Shown: positions 26,274 to 35,161 of the stretch, one piece after another
Numbering within the stretch: position 1 is the stretch's first letter
Layout of the letters: each line of letters opens with the position of its first letter
Assembly (NCBI GenBank): GCA_046729855.1
Contig: JBKPHM010000024.1
Coordinates: 18,227-82,226, forward strand
DNA length: 64,000 bases
Origin: DATHSY01 sp046729855
GTDB lineage: Bacteria; Actinomycetota; UBA4738; HRBIN12
Reading direction: 5' to 3'
The notes under the pieces: generated by a model
The model's input: the letters and a program-made list of their open reading frames with translations, nothing else
Databases searched by the model: none
What the model was told of the DNA's origin: nothing
Position numbers and translations under genes: made by a program

Positions 26274-27447
26274 ACCCTTCGATGCCGTGCAGCAAGCGGC
26301 ACGCGTCGGCAAGCACGAGGCGACCGAGGCGCTCGGCGTCGCCCGCCGAAACGTAGTCGAGCTCGACGAACCGCCCGAGCACTCGCTGGAGGGCCGAGCG
26401 GGCGAGCAGCGCCGAGGCCCAGAAGGCCTCGGGTTCGCCCGCCTCGTCCGAGCCGTACAGCAGCTTGGCGGCCGGGACGGTCCCGACCAACATCTCGAGC
26501 GCCCACTCGACCTGCCCCCAGCCCCACGGGATCAGCTCGGAGAGCTCGAGGTAGACGTTCGGCAGGACCGTCGCGATGTACGCGGCCTCCCTCACCCAGG
26601 GGTACCCGGAGTGCACCAACACGACGGGCTGATGCTGGACGTCCACGAGCAGGCGGAAGATCGCCGTCGGCCCGGCGTGCGCCAGGTTGATGTCTGGGTC
26701 ACCCCCGCCGCAGTGGAAATGGAAGGGGCGGTCGTGCTCGCGCGCGACTGCGAGGGTCCGGCGGATCAGGAAGTCGCGGACCCGCTTGGCATGCTCGCGC
26801 GTCTCCCGCCACCCGTCCGCCCGCCAGCCGTCGTACGCGTCCCGGACCTCGGGCGGCGTGGGATCGCCCACGTCCAGACCGGTCCGGTACGCAACGATCG
26901 ACTTGTACGCGACGCAGTTCGGGTCAGCCGCCGCCTCGGTCGCCGCCGCCTCGACGCCAGAGACGAGGTCGTCGACCCCGGCGTCGCGATGCTTGAGGAT
27001 CCACGGCTCGAGGCGCGCGACGCGGTGGACCCGCACGCCGATCGTCCGCGCGAACTCCGGCGCCTGGATCGGCGGCTGAGGGAACCCCTCGTCCGACAGG
27101 ACGGCGACGACCCCGGCGGCGTCGAGCAACGCCTTCGTGTACGCGACCGGGTCCGCCCGCACGGCCGCCTCGCGGGCGCGAACGACCGCCTCACGCGTCG
27201 GCTCGCATCCCAGGTGCGATGCCAGCCAGCGCCGTAGGGCGATCCCGTACACCGTCGAGTCGGTGAATCGGTCGGCGATCGGCCACAGGTCCTGGTGGAT
27301 GCTCGAGGAGGAGTGGAACGCCTCTCCCAGGAACATGGCCCTGGTGTCGAAGCCCTCCGATGGGCGCGAGACGAGGTCCTCGAGCCGGTACGGGTGCGTG
27401 TGCGCGTCGACGATCTCGGCGGCGGACAGGTCGACCGCGTTCGTCAC
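26272..27447 (-). CDS. Amidohydrolase (FluG N-terminal-like, PF04909 type)
   Basis: A 391-residue metal-dependent hydrolase of the amidohydrolase-2 group. The N-terminal metal motif is VDAHTHPY, with RPFHFHCGGGDPD in the middle, VLVHSGYPW, and LLYGSDEAGEP carrying the late Asp. In fungal FluG and many bacterial proteins this domain is fused to a glutamine-synthetase domain; here the next gene upstream in the operon encodes exactly such a ligase, ten bases away, so the two probably act on the same gamma-glutamyl or amide compound. Start is GTG 27445-27447 with GAGGGGACGAG just before it. Confidence 0.82.
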   Translation of the reverse strand: MTNAVDLSAAEIVDAHTHPYRLEDLVSRPSEGFDTRAMFLGEAFHSSSSIHQDLWPIADRFTDSTVYGIALRRWLASHLGCEPTREAVVRAREAAVRADPVAYTKALLDAAGVVAVLSDEGFPQPPIQAPEFARTIGVRVHRVARLEPWILKHRDAGVDDLVSGVEAAATEAAADPNCVAYKSIVAYRTGLDVGDPTPPEVRDAYDGWRADGWRETREHAKRVRDFLIRRTLAVAREHDRPFHFHCGGGDPDINLAHAGPTAIFRLLVDVQHQPVVLVHSGYPWVREAAYIATVLPNVYLELSELIPWGWGQVEWALEMLVGTVPAAKLLYGSDEAGEPEAFWASALLARSALQRVLGRFVELDYVSAGDAERLGRLVLADACRLLHGIEG

Positions 27448-27456
27448 CTCGTCCCC

Positions 27457-28863
27457 TCAGTAGCGCCACCGGACGGCGCGCACGACGGCCTCCGGATCCT
27501 GCCCCTCGTACGTCGCGCGCTCGGCCCGTCTCGTCGCCAAGAACGCGTCGAACAGGACATCCCCCATCGCCTCGCGCAGCATCGCGGAGCGCTCGAGCTC
27601 CCGGATCGCGGCGCCGAGCGAGGACGGGAGCTGACGGATCCCCATCGCGCGCCGCTTTGCCGCCGAGATCGACGCGGGGTCGACCAGTACGGGATCGGGG
27701 AGCGAGAGCCCCCGCTCGACCCCGTCGATCCCCGCGGCGAGGATCGCGCCGAGGGCTAGATACGGGTTGGCCGCAGGGTCCATCGCCTTGACTTCGAGGT
27801 TGGCGGCCTCCGGACGGCTCCCCACCATCCCGGTGATGAACCGGAGCGCGGCCTCGCGGTTCTCGCGCCCCCAGCAGGCCCAGGGGCCGCTCCATCGGTG
27901 CGGCTGGAGCCGCTGGTAGCTCGCGACCGAGGGCGCGGTCATCGCCGTGAGCGCCGGCAAGGCCTCGAGGATCCCGGCCGTGAACGCCTCGGCCTCGCGC
28001 GTCATCCCCTCGGGGCCGCGGCCGCCGTTGAAGACGTTGCGGCCGCGCCGGTCCCACAGGCTGAGGTGCAGGTGCTGCCCGTTGCCCACGAGACCCGCGT
28101 AGACGACGGGAGCGAACGAGGCCGCCAACCCGTGCTGACGCGCAGCGGCCCTGATCGTGTGCCTGACGACCAGGTTCGTGTCGGCGACCGCTATCCCCTC
28201 CCGATCGCGCACGGACAGCTCGAGCTGACCGGTCGAGTACTCCGGGTGGAACTGCATCACACCGGTCCCCTGCGCATCGAGGGCACGGATCAGCTGCGTC
28301 GCGAACGGCTCGACGTCCGCGAGCGCGATCGCGCCGTACGCCGGTCCGCGGTGCGCAGGCGTGGGGTCCGGCTCGGGATCGCCGCCCGAGGCCCGCGTCC
28401 CGAGGAAGAACTCCATCTCGTAGGCCGCGCGGAGCGTCAGCCCCTTCGCCGCCAGGCGTTTCAGCATCCGCCGCGCGAAGGTCCGAGGGCACGCCGGGTA
28501 CTCCTCCCCCTCCTGGTCGCGCTGATCGACCGGCGCCAGCGCCCAGCCGGGGCTCGCGGCCAGCGCGACTAGCCCATCGGGATCGGGCATCAGGCGCGTG
28601 TCGCCGGTCGGTCCCCCGATGTGCGGTGACGACGTGATCTGGTCGTCCACGAGGAACACGGAGAAGACGGGCGACAGGCCGACGCCGAACCGCACCGCCT
28701 CGTCGAACCGATGGACCGGGATGCACTTCACGAGCGTCACGCCGGCGGGGTCGACGAACGCGAGCGCGACCGCCTCGACTCCGGCGTCCGTCAGGCTCCG
28801 CACGGCCTTCGTCGCGCCGACACTGCTCGATGGGCGGCGGGTCGTCGCCACCTTCGATGGCAT
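27457..28863 (-). CDS. Glutamine synthetase-like ligase (GS-2, FluG C-terminal-like)
   Basis: A 468-residue GS-fold ligase. Metal and substrate landmarks: YEMEFFLG, GQLELSVRD, GNGQHLHLSLWD, SYQRLQPHRWSGPWACWGREN and NLEVKAMDPAANPYLALGAI. Differences from true glutamine synthetase include QHLH in place of MHLH-type spacing and Val-Lys in the usual E-x-R substrate segment, suggesting a non-ammonia acceptor. It starts at ATG 28861-28863, four bases after the stop of GS-3, and runs into the amidohydrolase, making a three-gene operon from the promoter near 30240. The N-terminal Ser/Arg-rich tail (residues 1-16) may be non-native. Confidence 0.84.
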   Translation of the reverse strand: MPSKVATTRRPSSSVGATKAVRSLTDAGVEAVALAFVDPAGVTLVKCIPVHRFDEAVRFGVGLSPVFSVFLVDDQITSSPHIGGPTGDTRLMPDPDGLVALAASPGWALAPVDQRDQEGEEYPACPRTFARRMLKRLAAKGLTLRAAYEMEFFLGTRASGGDPEPDPTPAHRGPAYGAIALADVEPFATQLIRALDAQGTGVMQFHPEYSTGQLELSVRDREGIAVADTNLVVRHTIRAAARQHGLAASFAPVVYAGLVGNGQHLHLSLWDRRGRNVFNGGRGPEGMTREAEAFTAGILEALPALTAMTAPSVASYQRLQPHRWSGPWACWGRENREAALRFITGMVGSRPEAANLEVKAMDPAANPYLALGAILAAGIDGVERGLSLPDPVLVDPASISAAKRRAMGIRQLPSSLGAAIRELERSAMLREAMGDVLFDAFLATRRAERATYEGQDPEAVVRAVRWRY

Positions 28864-28867
28864 CCGG

Positions 28868-30193
28868 CTAGAAGATCTCCAGGTACTCGGACCGTTCCCA
28901 ATCCGTGACCCAGTCCTTGAACCGCGACAGCTCGTACCGGCGCATGGTCACGTACGCGGTGACGAACTCCTCGCCGAAGAACTCCTTGGTCGCCGGGTCC
29001 TGCTCGAGCGCTTCGAGCGACTCCTCCAGCTCGGTCGGGAGGCTCTCGAACGAGTCGTCCTCCTCCGCCGGGACGCCGGGCTTGGACGAAGCGGGCGCCG
29101 GCAGGTTCTCCTCGATCCCGCGCAGTCCCGCCTGGATAAGCGCGGCGCCGACCAGGTACGGGTTCGACATCCCCGACGACGCCCGGTACTCGACGTGCTT
29201 GCTCGAGGGTGATCCGCCCTTGACGCGGATCAGCGCGGAGCGGTCCTCCAGGCCCCACGAAATGTTCGTCGGGCTGAACGTGTGCCGCCGCCGTCGCCGC
29301 AGGCAGTTGACCGTCGGCGCGACGACGGCGTCGATCGCCCTGGCGTACTTCAGGACCCCTCCGATAAACGACCGGCAGATGTCCGACATCCCATCAGCGT
29401 CGTCGTCGGCGCCAAAAGCGTTGTCCCCCGACGTCGTGAGCAGCGACACGTGCGTGTGGCACCCGCTGCCCGACTGCCCGGCCCAGGGCTTGGTCATGAA
29501 CGTGGCGAGGTGCCCGTCCTGCTTGGCGATCTCCTTCACGCCGTTCTTGAAGGTGAAGGCGTTGTCCGGCCCGGCGAGCCCTCGGCCCGGGGCGAAATTG
29601 ATCTCCCACTGCGAGCCGGCGTACTCACAGTTCGCCGTGATGATGTCGACGCCGACCCGCGGCATCTCGTCGACGATCCGCCTGACCGTGGGGACGTAGT
29701 CGTTCCGCACCGTATTGAAGATCTGGTAGCCGGAGAACAGCGGCTCGTGGGTGTCCTGAGTGACGAGGTAGAACTCGAACTCCGAGCCCATCAACGGCTC
29801 GAACCCCATCGAGGCCGCCTTCTGGACCGCCCGGCGGAAGACGTGCCGGGGTGTCGCAGCAAGCGTGGACCCGTCGTACCACTGCGCGTCGCAGATCAGC
29901 CTGGCCGTCCTGTCCGCCCACGGCAGCACCGCGGCGGAGTCCGGATCCGGGAACAGCAGCTGATCGCCGTACCCGCGCTCCTCGTGATACAGCGTCCCGG
30001 GAACCACGTCCGAGCGCGAGTCCAGCACGCTCGCGCCGCCGTACATGTTGAGACCACGCTCGGCGTAGTCGGAGGCGTGCGCGATCGGGACCGTCTTAGA
30101 CCGGGAGATGCCGTGCATGTCCGGTAGCTCGAACCGGACGAAGCCGATCCCGTCCTTCCGCCAGCCCTCGAGGATCCCCTGAACGTCGGTCAT
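28868..30193 (-). CDS. Glutamine synthetase-like ligase (GS-3)
   Basis: A 441-residue GS-fold ligase and first gene of the minus-strand operon. Landmarks: GSEFEFYLV, QWEINFAPG, GQSGSGCHTHVSLL, a polyarginine variant of the ATP/glutamate loop (NCLRRRRRHTFSPTNISWG, where others have NSYKRL), and YRASSGMSNPYL. The NSYKR-to-NCLRRRRR substitution is unusual and may affect acceptor choice. ATG 30191-30193 is set by GGGGGAGG just upstream; a longer open frame upstream is discarded since the promoter lies inside it. The operon head-to-head with the aminotransferase suggests shared control. Confidence 0.85.
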   Translation of the reverse strand: MTDVQGILEGWRKDGIGFVRFELPDMHGISRSKTVPIAHASDYAERGLNMYGGASVLDSRSDVVPGTLYHEERGYGDQLLFPDPDSAAVLPWADRTARLICDAQWYDGSTLAATPRHVFRRAVQKAASMGFEPLMGSEFEFYLVTQDTHEPLFSGYQIFNTVRNDYVPTVRRIVDEMPRVGVDIITANCEYAGSQWEINFAPGRGLAGPDNAFTFKNGVKEIAKQDGHLATFMTKPWAGQSGSGCHTHVSLLTTSGDNAFGADDDADGMSDICRSFIGGVLKYARAIDAVVAPTVNCLRRRRRHTFSPTNISWGLEDRSALIRVKGGSPSSKHVEYRASSGMSNPYLVGAALIQAGLRGIEENLPAPASSKPGVPAEEDDSFESLPTELEESLEALEQDPATKEFFGEEFVTAYVTMRRYELSRFKDWVTDWERSEYLEIF

Positions 30194-30234
30194 CGCCTCC
30201 CCCTCGGCCTCGGACCCGCACGGCGTCGGTGCTG

Positions 30235-30263
30235 GGTATAGCGTGACGGCCGCCCGGCCGCAA
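30235..30263 (-). promoter_or_regulatory. Predicted promoter of the GS-3/GS-2/amidohydrolase operon
   Basis: On the minus strand TTGCGG (30258-30263) and TATACC (30235-30240) are separated by exactly 17 bases, a good housekeeping-sigma arrangement about 42 bases upstream of the GS-3 ATG. Confidence 0.5.
30247..30260. promoter_or_regulatory. Candidate operator, perfect 6-2-6 inverted repeat
   Basis: CGGCCG-CC-CGGCCG lies inside the -35/-10 spacer of the predicted GS-3 promoter, an ideal place for a repressor. High GC makes such repeats common by chance, so support comes mainly from position. Confidence 0.35.
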
Positions 30264-30334
30264 CGCAGCGGCCGCGCATCCGTCGTGGAAAACACGGCCC
30301 GATGCGTCGTGGGATACGCTGGATGCGAGGTCGG

Positions 30335-31708
30335 ATGGCGAACTCGGTCGTCAACAGCGGTCGGTCGCGCGTGCTCCCGCTCGAGCTCGATCGCGGCTAT
30401 CCGGTGCTGGTCCGCGGCGACGGCGTGTGGGTCGAGGACTCGGACGGACGCCGGTACCTCGACGCGATGAGCGGCGGCTCTATGGCGCTCACGCTCGGCC
30501 ACGGACGTCGCGACATCATCGCGGCCGCCCGAGCACAAGCCGACGTCCTGCCGTACGTCCACAACGAGCGGCTCACGAACCCGGCACAGGAGCGGCTCGC
30601 GCGCGAGCTGATCGAGGTGGCGCCGCCGGGCTTCACGCGGGTCCGGTTCACGGTGAGCGGCGCCGACGCGAACGAGATGGCCGTTCAGCTAGCACGCGCC
30701 AACCACGTCGAACGCGGCGAGCCGGAACGGTGGCAGGTGATCTCGCCGGCCCAGGCCTACCACGGCCCAACGATGGAGACGCTTGCGCTCACTGGACGTC
30801 CGGGGCTGCAGGGGCCGTTCGGGCCCTACATGCCGAAGCACCTGCACATCCCGCCGAGCACGTGGCGGTTCGACCCGACCGGTCAGGCGGCGCTCGACGC
30901 GCTCGACGGCGCGCTGGAGGAGGCCGGTCCGCACACCGTTTCGGCGTTCCTCTGCGAGGCGATCAGCGCGGCCGCGCTGCCCGGGTACTCGCCGCCGCGC
31001 CCGTTCTGGGAGGGTCTCGCCGAACGCCGCGAGCGGCACGGGTTCCTGGTGTGCTTCGACGAGGTCGTAACGGGCGTCGGCCGGACCGGCGCGTGGTTCG
31101 CGGGCGCCGAGACCGCCTGCACGCCCGACATCATCGCGACGGCGAAGGGCCTGGGCGCCGGGTACACCGCGATCGGCGCGGTGCTCTGCCGCGAGCCCGT
31201 CTACGAGGCCATTGCGCGCGGCTCGCGACGGTTCACGCTCGGGCACACCTGGGACGGCGCGCCGCTCTCATGCGCCGTCGGCCTTGCCGTGATCCACGCG
31301 CTGAGGTCCGAAGCGCTCGTGGAGCACGTCCGCGAACGGGGCGGCCAGCTCCGCGAGGAACTCGCCGACGCCCTCAAGGGCATCCCGATCGTGCGCGACG
31401 TCGAGGGGCGCGGCTACCTGCTGGGCGTGAGGTTCGTGGACCCGCGCGACGGGACGTCGTTGCTGCCCCCAGAGCTGCGCACGGCAGGGCGGATCGATCG
31501 GGCGGCGTTCGACCGGAACCTGATCACGCTGTCGACGATGCCGACGCGCGACGGGTTCGCGGGAGACCAGACACTGTTCGCGCCGCCGTTCATCACGACC
31601 GACGAGGAGCTCGGCGAGATGGTGTCGCGCTTCGTCGACGCCGTCCGCGAGGTCGCGGATCAGGTCGAAGCCGAGCTCGACCGGGCGACCATGGGAGGGA
31701 CCGCATGA
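30335..31708 (+). CDS. Class III aminotransferase (first copy)
   Basis: A PLP-dependent omega-amino/diamine transaminase-like enzyme of 457 residues. Landmarks are GSMALTLGHG, VSGADANEMAVQLAR, PAQAYHG, CFDEVVTGVGRTGAW and the PLP lysine in IIATAKGLGAGYTAIGA. ATG 30335 is chosen because it aligns the N-terminus with the paralogue at 32425; two earlier in-frame ATGs (30302, 30323) lack a ribosome site. The stop overlaps the downstream amidotransferase start (ATGA). Predicted to move the amino group of a gamma-glutamylated or free diamine to pyruvate or 2-oxoglutarate, feeding the aldehyde dehydrogenase at 35162. Confidence 0.88.
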   Translation: MANSVVNSGRSRVLPLELDRGYPVLVRGDGVWVEDSDGRRYLDAMSGGSMALTLGHGRRDIIAAARAQADVLPYVHNERLTNPAQERLARELIEVAPPGFTRVRFTVSGADANEMAVQLARANHVERGEPERWQVISPAQAYHGPTMETLALTGRPGLQGPFGPYMPKHLHIPPSTWRFDPTGQAALDALDGALEEAGPHTVSAFLCEAISAAALPGYSPPRPFWEGLAERRERHGFLVCFDEVVTGVGRTGAWFAGAETACTPDIIATAKGLGAGYTAIGAVLCREPVYEAIARGSRRFTLGHTWDGAPLSCAVGLAVIHALRSEALVEHVRERGGQLREELADALKGIPIVRDVEGRGYLLGVRFVDPRDGTSLLPPELRTAGRIDRAAFDRNLITLSTMPTRDGFAGDQTLFAPPFITTDEELGEMVSRFVDAVREVADQVEAELDRATMGGTA

Positions 31709-32412
31709 GCTCGAACACCGACCGGCGGAAGCTCCGCGCGCTGATCCTCCAGCACGAGGACCCGACGCCGCCCGGGCACGTGATCGACTGGCTCGACGAC
31801 CACGCCGACGATGCCCACGTCCACCGGATCGACCTCGGCGATCGCGACGTCGACCCGGGGGACTACGACCTCATCGTCTCGCTCGGCTCCGAGTTCGCCG
31901 CGTTCGACGACTCGCACCAGTTCGTCCCGCGCGAGGCCAGGTTGATGGAACGCGCCATCGCCGAGGAGGTGCCGATCCTGGGGCTGTGCTTCGGGGGACA
32001 GTTGCTCGCCCGCGTCCTGGGCGGTGAGAACTTCCGCGCGACGTCCGAGATCGGCTGGCTCCCCGTCCGCACGAAGGATCCGGACCTCGTGCCGGAGGGT
32101 CCGTGGTTCCAGTGGCACTTCGACTCCTTCTCGCTTCCCGAGGGGGCCGAGCTGGTCGCCGACTCGGACGCCGGCCCGCAGGCGTTCGTCGCCGGGCGGA
32201 ACCTCGGGTTGCAGTTCCACCCGGAGGTGACGGTCGACATGATGGACGAGTGGGTCCGCGTCTACCGGCACGAGCTCGACGCCGAGGGCGTTGATCCGGA
32301 CGCACTCCTCGAGGAGACGAAGCGGCGCGCGGCCGCGAGCAAGGCGAACGCCTGGCGTCTCATGGACGGCTTCCTCGACCGCGTCGCGCGGCTCGCGCCG
32401 GCGGAGCGCTGA
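31705..32412 (+). CDS. Class I glutamine amidotransferase-fold hydrolase (second)
   Basis: A 235-residue stand-alone GATase1 protein. The nucleophile is in ILGLCFGGQLLARVLGG and the His-x-Glu pair in LGLQFHPEVTVDM; WFQWHFDSFSLPEG is also typical of the GMP-synthase-like subgroup. It is coupled to the aminotransferase before it and 12 bases from the next aminotransferase, in a run of genes sharing four-base overlaps. With no synthetase partner, I infer gamma-glutamyl amide hydrolysis. It differs clearly from the GATase at 23734, so the two are not recent duplicates. Confidence 0.83.
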   Translation: MSSNTDRRKLRALILQHEDPTPPGHVIDWLDDHADDAHVHRIDLGDRDVDPGDYDLIVSLGSEFAAFDDSHQFVPREARLMERAIAEEVPILGLCFGGQLLARVLGGENFRATSEIGWLPVRTKDPDLVPEGPWFQWHFDSFSLPEGAELVADSDAGPQAFVAGRNLGLQFHPEVTVDMMDEWVRVYRHELDAEGVDPDALLEETKRRAAASKANAWRLMDGFLDRVARLAPAER

Positions 32413-32424
32413 GCGGGAACGGCG

Positions 32425-33789
32425 ATGGCGACGGAAGTTCAGGCGACGGTCGCGGCGGAGGAGACGAGCGTCTTCCCACGCTTTCTCGACCTCGCCTACC
32501 CGAACGTAGAGCGCGGCGAGGGCGTCTGGCTGACGACGACCGACGGCCGGCCGATCCTCGACGCAAGCTCCGGTGGCGCGATGGTGACGTGCCTCGGCCA
32601 CGGCGTCGAGGAGCTCGCCGCGGCGGCGCAGGCCCAGGCCGAGAGGATCGCGTACTTCTACAACCACCACTTCACCAGCGAGCCGCAGGAGCGCCTGGCG
32701 GAGCGGATGCTCGAGGTCGTCGCGCCCGAGATGGCGCGCGTCCGGTTCGTGTCGGGCGGCTCGGAGGCGAACGAGACGGCGCTCCAGCTCGCGCGGCTGT
32801 ACCACGTCGAATCCGGCCGCACCGATCGCTGGCGCGTGATCTCTCCCGCGCAGTCGTACCACGGCTCGACGATGGCGACGCTGGCGCTCTCCGGGCGGCC
32901 GCACCTGCAAGAGCCGTACGGTCCGTACCTCTCACCGCACCTGCACATCCCGCCGTCGACGTGGCGGCAGGACCCGACCGGCGAGGAGGCGCTCGCCGCC
33001 CTCGATCGCGCGATCGAGGAGGCGGGCCCGGACCAGGTCGCCGCGTTCTTCTGCGAGCCGATCAGCGCAGCGGCGCTCCCCGCGTACTCGCCGCCCGACC
33101 GGTTCTGGCACGGGCTGGATGAGCGGCGGGACCGGCATGGCTTCCTGATCTGCTTCGACGAGGTCGTCACCGGCGTGGGACGGACCGGAACGTGGCTCGC
33201 GGCGCACCAGCTTCCGATCGAGCCCGACATCGTCGCCATCGGCAAGACGCTCGGGGCGGGGTACGTGCCGCTCGGTGCGGTGCTGTGCCGTTCGCACGTG
33301 TATGAGGCGATCGAGCACGGCTCGCGCGAGTTCGACCTCGGGCACACGTGGGACGGCGCGCCGCTGTCGACCGCCGTCGGGCTCGCGGTGATCGATGTGC
33401 TCGTCCGGCGAGGCCTCGTCGACCGCGTCCGCGAGCGCGGGCCGTCGCTGCTCGAGGAGCTGCGATCGGCGCTCTCGGGGGCGCAGATCGTGAAAGAGGT
33501 CCGGGGGCGCGGGTTCCTTCTCGGGTTCGAGCTGGTGGACCCGCGCGACGGCACGTCGTTCCTGCCCAACGACCTCGACGCCGCCTCGCTCGTGGACGAC
33601 ATCGCGTTCGAGCACGGCCTGCTCGTCACGTCGATCCATCCGCAGGCCGACGGGTTTGCCGGCGACCAGACGCTCCTCGCGCCGGCGTACGTCAGCACCG
33701 ACGAAGAGCTGTCACAGATGGTCGAACGCCTCGCGGCCGCGGTCGCCGACGTCGAACGGGTCGTGAAGCAGCGGCTGGCCGGCGCATGA
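32425..33789 (+). CDS. Class III aminotransferase (second copy)
   Basis: A 454-residue paralogue of the aminotransferase at 30335, sharing nearly every segment: GGAMVTCLGHG, VSGGSEANETALQLARLYH, SPAQSYHGSTMATLALSGRP, CFDEVVTGVGRTGTW and the PLP lysine in IVAIGKTLGAGYVPLGA. The canonical SGGSEANE motif is intact here whereas the first copy has SGADANE. The two may form a heteromer or act on different amines. The ATG follows a weak GGCGATG context; the stop overlaps the next ligase gene (ATGA). Confidence 0.9.
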   Translation: MATEVQATVAAEETSVFPRFLDLAYPNVERGEGVWLTTTDGRPILDASSGGAMVTCLGHGVEELAAAAQAQAERIAYFYNHHFTSEPQERLAERMLEVVAPEMARVRFVSGGSEANETALQLARLYHVESGRTDRWRVISPAQSYHGSTMATLALSGRPHLQEPYGPYLSPHLHIPPSTWRQDPTGEEALAALDRAIEEAGPDQVAAFFCEPISAAALPAYSPPDRFWHGLDERRDRHGFLICFDEVVTGVGRTGTWLAAHQLPIEPDIVAIGKTLGAGYVPLGAVLCRSHVYEAIEHGSREFDLGHTWDGAPLSTAVGLAVIDVLVRRGLVDRVRERGPSLLEELRSALSGAQIVKEVRGRGFLLGFELVDPRDGTSFLPNDLDAASLVDDIAFEHGLLVTSIHPQADGFAGDQTLLAPAYVSTDEELSQMVERLAAAVADVERVVKQRLAGA

Positions 33790-35129
33790 GCGACCTCGAG
33801 ACACCCTCCGTGCTGCCGGATCTGGTCTCGACCGGCGACGCGATGCCGTCGGACGGCGAGTTCGTCTTGCTCGCGATGCCGGACATGAACGGGTCGATGC
33901 GCGGGAAGGCCCTGCGGCCTCAGGCGTTCGAGTCGGCGCTACGGCACGGGACCGTCTTGACCGACCTGATCCTCGGCCTCGACCCCACGGACACCCCGAT
34001 CGCGGACTACGAGCGGTTCGGGATCCGAACTGGCGCCGCCGACCTGATCGTCCATCCCGATCCGTCGACGATCCGGACGCTTCCCTGGCGTTCGGGATGG
34101 CGTATCTGCCTCGCGACCCCGAGCTGGCCCGACGGCTCGCCCGTCGACCTCGCCTCGCGCGAGGTGTACCGGCGCGTCGTCGAGGACATCGCGCAGCTCG
34201 GGTACGAACCGATGGCGGCGCTCGAGTACGAGGTCCGGATCTGGGACGCGAACGAGCAGCCGACCTCGAGCGGGATCAGCTACAGCCTGATGGAGGTCGG
34301 CGGCTACGACCGCTTCCTGGCGGCGCTCGTCCGCGCCCTCGAGGGGCTCGCGGTCGAGCTGGCGGCCGTCCACACCGAGGCGGGACCCGGGCTGCTCGAG
34401 CTGAACCTCGCCCCCGGCCGTGGCCTCCGGGCGGCCGACGACGCCGCGCTCGTGAAGTTCGCGGTCAAGCAGGTCGCCGCGACGATGGGCCTGCGCGCGA
34501 GCTTCCTGGCCAAAACGGTGCCCGGTGAGGAGGGCTCGAGCGGGCACGTGCACCTCTCGCTGTGGGAGGGGCAGACCAACGCCTTCGCGTCGGACTCCGC
34601 GTCCGACCCGCCGCCCGGAGTGTTCGGCTCCGCGGTCGCCGGCGTGCTCGCACACCTGCCCGGCGCCTCGCTGCTGCTGAACCCGACGATCAACTCGTAC
34701 AAGCGCCTGGTGCCGGGGTGGTTCGCGCCGATCAACGCGACGTGGGGATTCGAGAACCGGTCGTGCGCCGTGCGGGCGATCCGCTCGTCGCGCGCGGAGC
34801 TGTGGCGGCTCGAATGCCGCAGGCCGGGCGCCGACGCGAACCCGTACCTCGCGCTCGCCGCGATCGTCGCGTCGGCCTCGGACGGCATCCGCCGCGGCGT
34901 GCAGCCGCCGGAACCGATCGTCGGGGACGCGTACGCCCTGATGGACGTCCCCGAGCTGCCGGGGTCGCTCGAGGCCGCGCTCGCCGCGTTCGAGGCCGAC
35001 GAGACCCTACGCCGCGCGTTGGGCGAGCGGTTCAGCAAGTACTTCGCGACCTCGCGCGCGTGGGAGCTGAAGGCCTGGCGCGAGACCGTGACGGACTGGG
35101 AGCGGGCGCGGTACGACCGCGCCGTGTAG
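33786..35129 (+). CDS. Glutamine synthetase-like ligase (GS-4)
   Basis: A 447-residue GS-fold ligase, closest in layout to gamma-glutamylpolyamine synthetases. Landmarks: LEYEVRIWD, GLLELNLAPG, GSSGHVHLSLWEG, PTINSYKRLVPGWFAPINATW, NRSCAVRAI and ECRRPGADANPYLALAAI. The start overlaps the aminotransferase stop and the stop is 32 bases before the aldehyde dehydrogenase, putting ligase, transaminase, dehydrogenase and hydrolase in one transcript, the same set of steps as the Puu pathway. C-terminal WELKAWRETVTDWERARYD matches the tail of GS-1 and GS-3. Confidence 0.88.
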   Translation: MSDLETPSVLPDLVSTGDAMPSDGEFVLLAMPDMNGSMRGKALRPQAFESALRHGTVLTDLILGLDPTDTPIADYERFGIRTGAADLIVHPDPSTIRTLPWRSGWRICLATPSWPDGSPVDLASREVYRRVVEDIAQLGYEPMAALEYEVRIWDANEQPTSSGISYSLMEVGGYDRFLAALVRALEGLAVELAAVHTEAGPGLLELNLAPGRGLRAADDAALVKFAVKQVAATMGLRASFLAKTVPGEEGSSGHVHLSLWEGQTNAFASDSASDPPPGVFGSAVAGVLAHLPGASLLLNPTINSYKRLVPGWFAPINATWGFENRSCAVRAIRSSRAELWRLECRRPGADANPYLALAAIVASASDGIRRGVQPPEPIVGDAYALMDVPELPGSLEAALAAFEADETLRRALGERFSKYFATSRAWELKAWRETVTDWERARYDRAV

Positions 35130-35161
35130 AGCGGCCTTCGGGGCCGGAGGAGGCTTCGACG

